Below the pieces are notes generated by a model that was given only the letters and a program-made list of their open reading frames with translations, did not search any database and had not been told where the DNA came from. Shown here one piece after another: positions 55,618 to 64,000 of a stretch of DNA of 64,000 nt (positions are counted from its first letter, which is position 1; the number at the start of each line of letters is the position of its first letter). The stretch is from NCBI GenBank assembly GCA_013115125.1, contig JABANN010000077.1:1-64000 (forward strand), in the 5' to 3' direction. The DNA comes from Perkinsus olseni (taxonomy: Eukaryota; Perkinsozoa; Perkinsida). The position numbers and the translations under genes are program-made.

Positions 55618-58229
55618 CTACTGCCCATAGTCGCCTCTCGGCGATGATGGTGGGGAACCGATCTCGACAGGCTCGACCTCCTCGCTGGTATGTTCACTTT
55701 GGGGCTGACTCACCACACCCTCGACCTGGCTATGAAACACTAACTACTTTCGCTCAGACTCATCCTAACGTACCAGGTCATCATCCGCCTGCTCTTGCGG
55801 CAACTCCTCTGGGGTCTTCTCTTCGTCTACCGATATTCGAGCGCGCTTTGACGGTTGACCTTCTTCACCTAGTAGATCGATTTCCATACCACACTTCCCG
55901 ATAATCATAGTACTTCTCTCCACGGGCCCCTCAGCCACACTTTCCCTCCTTTCCTCCGCCTCTCCTCGGCTCGGCTGATTGGATGCGAGCTGAATCCAAT
56001 GTCTTCACGAGTACATCCCTCTCACAGCCCTACCATTTTCGCCACAAGGCTGCGTACTCCGCCTCGCTGTGAGATGCCTCCTCCTGCCTACAAAAGAGGA
56101 CGTTGATCTGTTGCAACCAGCCAGGGAGACTTACACTCCGCCTGTCCTCAGCCAAACGTATGAGCTCACAAACAGCCAGCATCGCCCCGTGTACAGCCGA
56201 TAGATGACCAGATATTAGTACATTACGACGACCATCCTGAAGGCAGCCAGTGAAACAGCAACGGCGAGGTCACCCCTACCCCTCGATCCTTGACAACCAC
56301 ATTGGCACCGCTAGAGTCCTTCAACTCCCGAATCTGAGTCAACAGCGAATCACCACCAATCTAGTAGCAGTGGATTCCGGACCTACCATTGTCCCTTGGC
56401 CTCCAATGATGAGAGCTGCTGCATGACCCGGCACGTCAGGGATGACTATTGTACTTTGTAGGGGCATCATCTACGGGACAGAGAAGGTCACGAACAGAGA
56501 GGCAGGCAATGACTTACGCTTGCATTATCCTTCACCACCTTGGCTGCTACTGCCAGCCCTTGGCCGACAGGTTTGTTCGACCGGAATTTCATATGTTCCC
56601 GAATGGTACCTGATACACAGCCTCTGGAAGGTAGCTCTCCCGGGGAGAGTCTCCCCGACAAGGTCAGCAAGCCCACGCTCGAACCAGACTGGTTCAACCA
56701 GTACACTCATGTCCCGTACTACGCTCTTCTTCCGAAGTCTCCCACTGCGACGTCCTCCCATGACGTGCGGATGATTCGGTACGACGACTACTGCTGCCTC
56801 GCTGGTGAGCCGCCGGCGACTCCCGATGACTGTATTCCTCAGACCACGTGTCCCATGGGTTGCCCCCTCCCCGACGTGACCAGCTGTCGTATGAGCTCTC
56901 GGGCTTGTTCCAATTCCAGGACGATGATGGGCTATGGGCAGCCGAGTATGACGAGGAAGAGTATCCTTGGTTGCTGACGAAACGCAGGTGGAAACATCAA
57001 AGAATCTTAACATCGTCAGCCCACTATGATGCAGAGCGCCCTCCTCCATAGCCGCCCTTAGACGGTGGCGGGGTTCCTCGCGATGGCTCTCCTCTCCGAT
57101 ACGGAGCCTCCCGCTGCCCTGAGGCCTCATAGTTAACACGCTGATTGTAGCTGAACGGTCCGCTGTCTGAGTGAGGAAGACGTAGTGAGGCACCCCCGTG
57201 GTAGAGTGCTACCGTAGTGAGCGTGGACCATGGCGTGCACGGCCTCCATCGCCGCCCCCGATACTTTTTCGTGCTTACCCAGTCGGGAATCTAAGAAATT
57301 CAGGGAGCTTGCAGAGCATCTTTGTCGCTGACCACGGAGTATTACTAAGAGGCATTCGCTCCTTCCAAAGGGCGCATTTGGCAACACTCTCATCAGTAGC
57401 GAAAGCACAGCGGTACTCTTGATCAGTGAACACCTGAAACATCTTCACTGCGCCACGAAATACTTTACATCCTCGCTGGCGGTGGTGATGGCCGCTGCTC
57501 ACCTCAATCTTCGTATCAAAGCGATCATTGATGTCGCGTACTCTAGTTCCCTTAGTCCCTATTATAGCCGGAACGCACCGCCGGGGCACCACAAACTGAG
57601 GAGCAGCAACCACAACGACGCCATCCGAGTATAGCCGGGCAATAATGGTGATAATAATATCAGCAGCAGCTTGTCGCAATAATCTTGCTCTAGCATTCGC
57701 ATTCTCATCACCATCCGCCAGTCGCCCCCTCGGTCGCTCAAGCCACTACGTAAATCTGCGGGTCGTTTGGATCCTCAGTCATCTCCACTATCTGCGTGAG
57801 TCCTCGCAGTACGTCACGATATCGCCCGATCAGCCGAACAGCTCCTGTAACAGGCGAGCACTCAATCCCTTGCATAATAATCGACTCCGCCCGAACACTA
57901 TCGCCCGGAATCGATCCCACGGCCTTTCGCTTACGCTCTTGCTTCTGACTGCCAGGAAAGAAGTTCCCGCTGGCTGCAGATACGATCTTTATTCGGTTAT
58001 GACTCTCCAATCTGTCGACTGTTTCCCCCTTATAACCAATAATTTTCCTGGTCTCCGCGTCGGGAACTAGAATCTTAATCTCGTAAACATCAGGATCTCC
58101 TTCACCGGGCAGGCCTCGCCCTCCTGGCCCAGACGGAATGGAATCTCTCCGGCCTGACGGAGGAGGGCCCATGCGCTCATTACTGCGGGCCCAACTCGAC
58201 GCCGACCTGTCGCCGCGGTAGAAGGTCAT
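55618..58229 (-). CDS. Three-KH-domain RNA-binding protein (PCBP/hnRNP-K-like)
   Basis: The first exon starts at ATG 58229 with an Arg/Ser/Gly/Pro-rich leader. KH1 has YEIKILVPDAETRKIIGYKG, with the G-x-x-G loop as GYKG. KH2 begins FVVPRRCVPAIIGTKGTRVR (loop GTKG) near 57600-57500 and continues after an intron with VFTDQEYRCAF. A long Ser/Arg/Tyr/Trp low-complexity linker spans about 57050-56700. KH3 is split by a short intron: VPGHAAALIIGGQGTM, then IGGDSLLTQIRELKDSSGAN, ending in DGRRNVLISGHLSAVHGAML. An acidic and Ser/Pro-rich tail follows (SKRARISVDEEKTPEELPQ), ending at TAG 55618. Single-stranded RNA or DNA binding is expected, in mRNA stability or translation. The start was placed at 58229 because an earlier ATG would overlap DAD1. 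Confidence 0.75.
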
Positions 58230-58350
58230 TCGAAAGGCTGCCCTCAACAATGACTCAGCTCGACGGACAGCCACTAGCAACGCAGAGCGGGAGGGAGGGA
58301 GCAATAATGAAGGGTGCAAAACGACGACACCTGCAGGTCCACAGTCCTCC

Positions 58351-58895
58351 TCAGCCAAGGAAGTTCACGCAGCTGAAAAAAAGTACCTGATAGAGAAAGA
58401 TTTCGGAATGGAGTGGTACGGAAGAGCCGACCCCCGCGCAGACTAGATAATCCGCGTAAGCTCTCTCGGGTCCAACCTCCTTAAAGGTGTCTCGACCACC
58501 AGTCAGCTGGATACGGTAGCAACCTGAGTCACACGAGGACGAGCTATGACGACCATCCAGCCACAGAGAATGCTTACAGGTAAGAGCAGCTGTTCCCATG
58601 GTAGCCCAAAACCCAGAGAGGAAGGAGTTGTACGGGAACGTGCCCACCAGCCACATGTAGACGAACTGTATAACCGAAAGGTAGGCCAGGAACCTGAGGC
58701 AGGAACCGTATGTTTCGAAAGTGTGTCAGGGGCCCTAGACGACCTACACGATGAACAGGTCCAAGATCCTAACCTTCTGAGGGGTCATCCTGCTGTACCT
58801 ACGGCCAGCTCGGAGTACCGAAAGAGGCGTTGGTCGATGGCGCATCACCTCTCCCAACCCTCCTCCGCGATGGCGTGGACGTCAGCAGTCAGCAT
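58351..58895 (-). CDS. DAD1: DAD1/OST2, oligosaccharyltransferase subunit
   Basis: This small ER membrane subunit of the N-glycan transferase is recognised by MWLVGTFPYNSFLSGFWATM and GPERAYADYLV, both near-invariant in the family, and the C-terminus VNFLG. The first exon (ATG 58895, ending about 58847) gives the cytosolic N-terminus. A phase-2 intron leads to YSRMTPQKVRILDLFIV, and another to FLAYLSVIQFVY. Three membrane helices are expected. The last junction (58380-58450) is ambiguous: two acceptors differ by a few residues, though both end in the same C-terminus. It ends at TGA 58351, 122 nt from the start of the KH gene on the same strand. Confidence 0.9.
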
Positions 58896-59347
58896 CGGGA
58901 AATGGACTAGAAAAAACTGCGAGGGCGGTAGCAAACTCTCCGGGTAAGGCATCGCCCAACTCAACAATAAATCGATCGAAACCCATGGAGCCGTGCATTG
59001 GTCTTATGCTACATTTTCACCGTTTCTATTTTCACCCGACTCGCCGGCCGACCCGCATCTTTCTGTGGCGAGATGAAGATACTCGCTATGGACCCAGTAC
59101 CGGTGTCCCTGGGCAAGATATTAACAGAGAGGACTCCTCGGCACAAGTCACCTGGTAAAGACCCCGCAGTTGATGAAGTACCGCCCTCCCGCCTCCTTCC
59201 CAAAGGGTTGCAATAACGAAGGAAAAATCTACCGAAGAAGTAGGTGCTTCGCTCCGCCCGACCAGCCTACGACTATGTCGGTAGAATCGGGCATTCTCAG
59301 CGATCCGGCTCTCAGCTTGTTAGGGTCAATCGGCACAACAGGTGGGC
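58896..59347. other. Spacer with one dispersed-motif copy
   Basis: Between two minus-strand genes. It contains the motif GGCGGAGCGAAGC on the minus strand at 59246-59258. No coding sequence is recognised. Confidence 0.5.
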
Positions 59348-61241
59348 TCAATGGGAAGAGAGACCGATGGGAGACGAACTGAGCGGAGAAGGTGAATCAT
59401 AGGTCGAAGAGTGCAAGATATGCAGTACCTGTTCCAGAGCTAGATCCACCTTAGGCCGCGCCTCAGGGGCCTTCATTAGAATCTCCGCAGTGAATGACCT
59501 CAGGGGATCTGGAAGGGCGATCGACCCTCCCTTCTGCCTACTACTCTCCCTACCAGTAGAGGTAACATAAAGCATCATGTCGTTGATGCTGATGGAGCAG
59601 GGATTGCCTCCCAGCCGTACCTACAGAAGACGAGAAGAAGTCAGCCTGCCCTCAGCGGAGGTATCACCCTACGTGTCTCATTGGCTCCAAGTGCTTAGCA
59701 AGGGTAGCCCACGGCTCGTAGGCCTTCATGGCCATCAACCTGAGGTCAGTGGGCCTCCATTGACCGAGAGGCGATAGCAGGGGACGCTCACGTCGGCTGC
59801 GGTAAGGGGTAGGTGAAGCAGCACTCGCTGAGTGACGATAGGAGTATCAACTGAAGAGAGGAGAGTATCAGGCCACCTGTGACTACCGGCTAGGGACTCG
59901 CTCAAATTTCCGCAGCAAAAAGTCCGCGAATGCCCGTAGACGGGTTCGAACCCACGGCCTCCACCATGCAATCACAAGGCTCCATCCAACAGCGCTAACG
60001 CTCAACCACCTCCCGGTTACATGCGTTCGTGTCTCCCGACACGTGAGCGCCAACTTGACCAGTCTTGGAAGAATCTCCTTGTTGAATTTGTCCTCAAAGC
60101 TCATCGGCGTCTCTACCTAACCCCCCAGCAACCATCCAACTCCCCCACTGCAGCAGCAGTACCTCCTCGAGAAGAGTTGCCTCCATGAAATCAGCATCCA
60201 TGAAGGGGCCCATCAGGATGAGCACGCCTGGCTTGAAGTCAGATACGTACCTAGGGCAGCGGCTGAGGGCAGAGGCCCGCGGTACGGGCCCTACTTGGCG
60301 ATCATCTCCAATCTTTGCCCACCATGCACTTTACCCTTTACTGATTGGAAGGGACCGCTGGCGCATACGACGTGGATAGGGGCGCCGTCGGCATGCGCCA
60401 CCTCGAGAGAGATGCTCGGCCTAGCACTCGACAAGTCTCTTGCGATAAGTTACAGCATTCCTACTCCTCATTGGTGACCTTCCTGCCCCATTCCACGCCG
60501 GCTCCCGTGACCATGCCCTCAGCAACCAGCTCGCCGCCACAGCTGTTGGGGCTTGTACGACCAATAACGCCAACCACACACCCAGGGAACACTGAAAGCA
60601 TCATAACCAGCACGAGCACGACTCCCCTCCTACAAGTGTAGCTGTCCAACGCCTGCACGTTGAGAATCAGTCGCTTTCCTCGACCGCTCGCCCCTGGCCC
60701 TCCTGAGCGGGAACGGAGGCTCGCGACCTTCGGTCAGTGCCGGGGCAGTACCAGTGAATATAGGTTCTAAGAGCAGACTCTGTGGGTTGAGGTTAAGCGG
60801 GTCTGGAACCGGCTGGAGGTTCTCATCCGCCTCACAGCACACACGACCGACCATGAGGACAGCCTGACTGTACCTGACTCGCACAGCCCTTACCGCGTGG
60901 GACACAGCCCTGGCCGTAGCCTCACTGAGTGCCGAACACTCCTATCTCCAAGTCACCCTCCTCTTCCTCCTCAGGATGCATCGAACGGTATAGCTTATTC
61001 GCCTGTAGAAAGGTCGTCGACACTTGGGGGCCAAGCACGGGCTACGTTGGCGACGATTTCGGTATACAGCTTTGCACAACGGGCCGCCTCCCCTTCTCGT
61101 CGGCTCTCCACTGAGTTGTCCATCCACCGATATCTGTCAGTACCGCAAGAAAAGGAATTCCCGGACTGCCCACCCTCACCCTTGGTACTCCCCGCCATCA
61201 AAACGACTGTGGGCACTACGAGCTGATGCCGCTGCCGCCAT
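59348..61241 (-). CDS. POLA2: DNA polymerase alpha-primase B subunit (POLA2-like)
   Basis: This is a non-catalytic calcineurin-like/OB subunit that bridges polymerase alpha and primase. ATG 61241 gives a short N-terminus. A phase-2 intron then leads to RWMDNSVESRREGEAARCAK. OB-fold segments follow: YSQAVLMVGRVCCEAD with NLNPQSLLLE, then FPGCVVGVIGRTSPN. The phosphoesterase-like core has DFKPGVLILMGPFMDADF, the best family signature, followed by SFEDKFNKEILPRLVKLAL. The next intron is 59901-60020. The C-terminal part has SINDMMLYVTS and ALPDPLRSFTAEILMK, with the stop at 59348. The N-terminal helical domain of other POLA2 proteins (about 200 residues) is not seen before Vms1 begins, 126 nt away, so the protein is short or the first exons are missing. 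Confidence 0.8.
59901..60020 (-). other. Intron with tRNA-like A-box and B-box
   Basis: This 120-nt intron of the POLA2-like gene (GTAACC donor, TTTGAG acceptor) contains on the coding strand TTAGCGCTGTTGG (one mismatch to the Pol III A box) and, about 45 nt on, GGGTTCGAACCC (B box), then a TTTTT run. No cloverleaf closes: the T stem and acceptor do not pair. It is either a tRNA-derived relic or chance. Confidence 0.4.
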
Positions 61242-61366
61242 GCTCCAATACAACACTGGGCGCCCCGTGAAAGTGAGTACTCAACCAAACCCCACTCCTC
61301 AGCAGAAACGCCTTACAATACTACAGAGCTAATTTACACTGAGCAGACACCTCCTAAAGGGCAACC

Positions 61367-62308
61367 TCAGCCACTGTCATCAGCGGGTCCTTCGACCATG
61401 ATGCGCATAAGGACGCCATAGACTCGTACAGCCTCCGCAAACGTCGGTGCTCTGAATGTTAACGGCACTTTAGCAATCCTGCTGTCCTTATACCCACCCT
61501 TCAGAGGGCCCACAAAGATAGAATTCTGGTCCTGCCGAGGAGATCCAACCAAAACTAGCGTCTTCGGGTTCTCCAGATACTCCTTCCACCGCTCTGACAC
61601 CACCTCCAATACATCTTGCCGTATCTTAGCGTCCTGCGTGCGTCTCATAAATGCCCCCATCGACTTAGCCTGTTCGAATTTCCGCTGCGCACCTCCCTGC
61701 TTGCGTCGTACCGTGTACTTCTTAAAGGTAGTGTGCTCAACTATTTTTCCCTCAGCGTCCCAGACGCAGCCGGCGAATCGTCCGCTGCGGAAGAGCAGCA
61801 ACACGACGAACTGCAAACTCCCCCAAACATCGGCATCGATCGTCGAGGCGAGCGCTATTCGCGGCGAGGAGTCGAGAATCTTCCATGGGTAATTGTCCAT
61901 TATGAACCCCTTGCTCGGCAAATCCGTGGAGCTTTCGCTTTCTCCACCAGACTCCACCTCAGAAGAATCTTCCGAAGAGTCGCAACAGCCGAGCGAGGCT
62001 TCCAGCCATTCATCGTAGCCCAGCGGCGAGGCCCCGGACTGAGCCCGCTTGACATTCTCCACGTGCCATTCGCTCTTACAGTGCTGTCTGAGCGCTGATG
62101 AATCCGTATAGGAATACTCAGGGCACTTGGAGCAGTGACGGCGGTACGTCCCACCCGCGAAGCTGACCCTTCCACGACTTGGCTGCGACGGCGTGACGCG
62201 CTCAGGCATGACCCGTTGGCCAAGGCCGTACAGGCGCCTGTACCGAATAGCCTCTACTGGTGGAAGAATCCGCCATCCCACGGGCGCTGTACTGGACCAC
62301 ATAGCCAT
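61367..62308 (-). CDS. Vms1/ANKZF1-type peptidyl-tRNA hydrolase
   Basis: Single exon of 313 residues, ATG 62308 to TGA 61367. A C2H2 finger sits at residues ~58-84 (HCSKCPEYSYTDSSALRQHC, then H-x-x-N). An acidic Ser/Glu stretch follows. The VLRF1 domain, an eRF1-like fold, runs from LQFVVLLLFRSGRFAGCVWD on. The catalytic loop is RRKQGGAQRKFEQ; the family has GGSQ, with Gln acting in tRNA cleavage, and that Gln is kept. After it come KIRQDVLEVVSERWKEYLEN and NPKTLVLVGSP. In this family the protein releases nascent chains from stalled ribosomes in quality control at mitochondria. The segment just after the GGAQ loop is shorter than in fungi and animals. No ankyrin or VIM tail is present, so the protein is short. 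Confidence 0.85.
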   Translation of the reverse strand: MAMWSSTAPVGWRILPPVEAIRYRRLYGLGQRVMPERVTPSQPSRGRVSFAGGTYRRHCSKCPEYSYTDSSALRQHCKSEWHVENVKRAQSGASPLGYDEWLEASLGCCDSSEDSSEVESGGESESSTDLPSKGFIMDNYPWKILDSSPRIALASTIDADVWGSLQFVVLLLFRSGRFAGCVWDAEGKIVEHTTFKKYTVRRKQGGAQRKFEQAKSMGAFMRRTQDAKIRQDVLEVVSERWKEYLENPKTLVLVGSPRQDQNSIFVGPLKGGYKDSRIAKVPLTFRAPTFAEAVRVYGVLMRIMVEGPADDSG

Positions 62309-62900
62309 ACCAAAACAATCGCTAAAGACTGGCGACTGCGGACCAGGGGACTACAGAAAAACTCGAGGACGATACCACCCGACACAACAACATCATGAAG
62401 GCACTGCAAACTCTGTAAAAAGAGCTGAGAGAAAGAGAGCACCTCAACTTGAAAGTTCAGAAGGCCTGAGGATCGGAATGCCTTGGTGAAGTAGCAGAAG
62501 TAGCAGTTTATGGGAAATAGTCAATATGTAATCTGACGCCCTAATGGTCTAGCCCTGATCGGCACTGCTGCCTCACACAGCGAGGAGGACAAGAGTACCA
62601 TGACTGGGCCAGTCAGACTGGCTGTGATGACGGGGAAGAGGACCTACAAAACTGCAAAATCAACGCATAACTCGCCGAAAGAGACCCACCAAGTCTAACG
62701 GCCACTGACAGACTCGTCACTTCTAAGGCATCAGAGCGAAATCTCCCACGTTAGTTCCCTAACCCATTACGCATCGTCATTCCACAACGACCATCCTCGC
62801 CACAGTGAACTACCCTAGTTCACGCATCGGGAAGTGTGATCTTGTCGTCCCTCCAGCAATAGACAGCAACACTCACCTCGGCCACTTTCTGCTTTACACC
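62309..62900. other. Spacer, no gene recognised
   Basis: Between two minus-strand genes. Short frames only. Confidence 0.45.
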
Positions 62901-64000
62901 TCATTCAGCCATACCGGGCACTGCTGGTCGCAACTCGGGTGTTGTTTCCGCGCTGCTCGATGCCTCGTTATTAGCTGCGAAGAGCTTCTTCCTCTCAATG
63001 AGTGGCACTTCGCTGGCGTTCTTCGCTGTCAGCTCAATGCCAAGGCCGCGACGCTCAAATAACCCACATACAGCCTCAGTCATGGTATGCACGTGGGATC
63101 GACTGACAAGAGCGGTTTGCTAGTACTTTGGATGCCTCCAAGACCCCTACTTTTCCTCCAGCTCGGTAAGCGCTCTCTGAGTTCTTCTCATCAACGTCGT
63201 CATCTTCGTCCGACTGAGCGGCCTGTCTTTCGTTGTGAGGGTGTCCTTCGCGACCGCACAAATGTCGTGATGCTCCTCATCCTCGATCAACACCTAAGTG
63301 ACCATCGCCATCGGCGATACGGCCCGACCCCGCGAGAGCCGGGCAGATGTCCTCCGGAAACCCCCACACACACCGTATGCACCAACGTATTGTGATGGCA
63401 ATAGCCGCCCGAGAGGCCGGACTCCCAACCCGTTATAGCGGTCCTTAACTTACCAGATCACGAAGCAGCTCCCGATCCACCTGCTTGGTATCGTGACCTC
63501 CATGCTCGCGCCCATCTAAATAAAGGATTCAAGCGGTCAGATGCGGTGGGGAGGGCTGCGGGTGCTCGCGCCTCCGTCACGACATCAGATCAGCACTGTC
63601 GAAGCGATCGATCAATCACTAGTTTCACAGGGGACAACAACGATCCTCACCTGCCGAGCCTTGAGCGAGCTGAGTGGCCACCCACCAGCTATCCCGAACG
63701 AAGATGAATGGAGCGAGAACGATGAAGACCAAGAACTCGAAGATGCCGGCCACAACACCTGAGGGCTCAACTCACGACCGGAGTTGGCGGTGGGCGGAGG
63801 CGTACCAATGAAGAAGCCGTAGACTCCTCCTGTATGGCCCCCCTGTACCATACCCTTGAATAGGGTCGTTCCGGCATTGAGTGCTTTCACCTGAATCAAC
63901 AGCGAAGTTCGTAGCACGTGAGAGTGCAATAGAAGGACATACGAAGTGAACATAGAGGATGCCTCCCCGAGTCCTTCCCCAATCGGCTGTCCTCAACGGC
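62901..64000 (-). CDS. Membrane protein, 5' end outside the window
   Basis: Minus-strand exons join in phase from the window edge. VKALNAGTTLFKGMVQGGHT and GGVYGFFIG end at a GTACGC donor near 63810. After a short intron the next exon gives VVAGIFEFLVFIVLAPFIFV and RDSWWVATQLAQGSA, together building a hydrophobic hairpin; a phase-1 intron then leads to DGREHGGHDTKQVDRELLRD (about 63520-63455). A further exon after 63300 is charged and helical. The last open segment ends at TGA 62901, but its junction is uncertain. The Gly-rich first helix faintly recalls Tim17/22 proteins; I would not assign it. The start lies beyond 64000. Confidence 0.5.

Noticed and set aside
56525-57193. 222-codon open frame across the KH gene linker
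   Set aside because: The neighbouring frame gives a Ser/Arg/Tyr/Trp linker that connects KH domains; the longer frame has no similarity to anything.
1-64000. CRISPR array, operon or bacterial contamination
   Set aside because: No spaced direct repeats, dense GT-AG introns and eukaryotic gene content exclude a prokaryotic origin.

Overview
This window is nuclear DNA from an intron-rich unicellular eukaryote, most likely an alveolate of the Perkinsus type. Three things point there. The genes are broken by many GT-AG introns of only about 40-70 nt. A 1-deoxy-D-xylulose 5-phosphate reductoisomerase (plastid MEP pathway) carries a leader with a signal anchor, a Ser/Ala-rich stretch and a second hydrophobic segment, as in dinoflagellate-type secondary plastids. 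There are no GC-donor introns of the dinoflagellate kind. The species assignment is inference; no marker gene is present.

Layout from left to right: a 3' gene fragment; an uncharacterised three-exon gene; mitochondrial ribosomal protein mL49; a long LRR plus coiled-coil gene (2534-8708) whose 1.2-kb intron holds a decayed retroelement integrase; tRNA-Arg(ACG); then on the minus strand a secreted Cys-rich/FkbM methyltransferase protein, the plastid reductoisomerase, and GTP cyclohydrolase I. Plus-strand SF3B4 and a small unknown gene follow. Next come two tandem intronless carnosine-synthase-like ATP-grasp genes (minus). A plus-strand block then runs from 25 to 40 kb: VAP, a histidine phosphatase, a Ca2+/H+ exchanger, a ubiquitin protease with MYND and SEC-C motifs, two small genes, and importin beta. 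Two tandem intronless amino-acid transporters (minus) and a degenerate MCM protein (minus) come next, then a small secreted protein and an IQ/coiled-coil axoneme-type gene (plus). The last 10 kb is mostly minus strand: a coiled-coil gene, a three-KH RNA-binding protein, DAD1, a DNA polymerase alpha B-subunit, Vms1/ANKZF1, and a membrane protein running off the window.

Most genes are housekeeping functions with no operon logic. The features that stand out are the tripartite plastid leader, the USP domain combination, the MCM with lost nucleotide-binding motifs, the secreted FkbM fusion, the intron-lodged integrase relic, and the contrast between intron-dense genes and tandem intronless pairs. 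Exon boundaries were read by eye from splice consensus and phase; those marked as such are exact, others approximate. No strong sign of a wholly new biological system was found.
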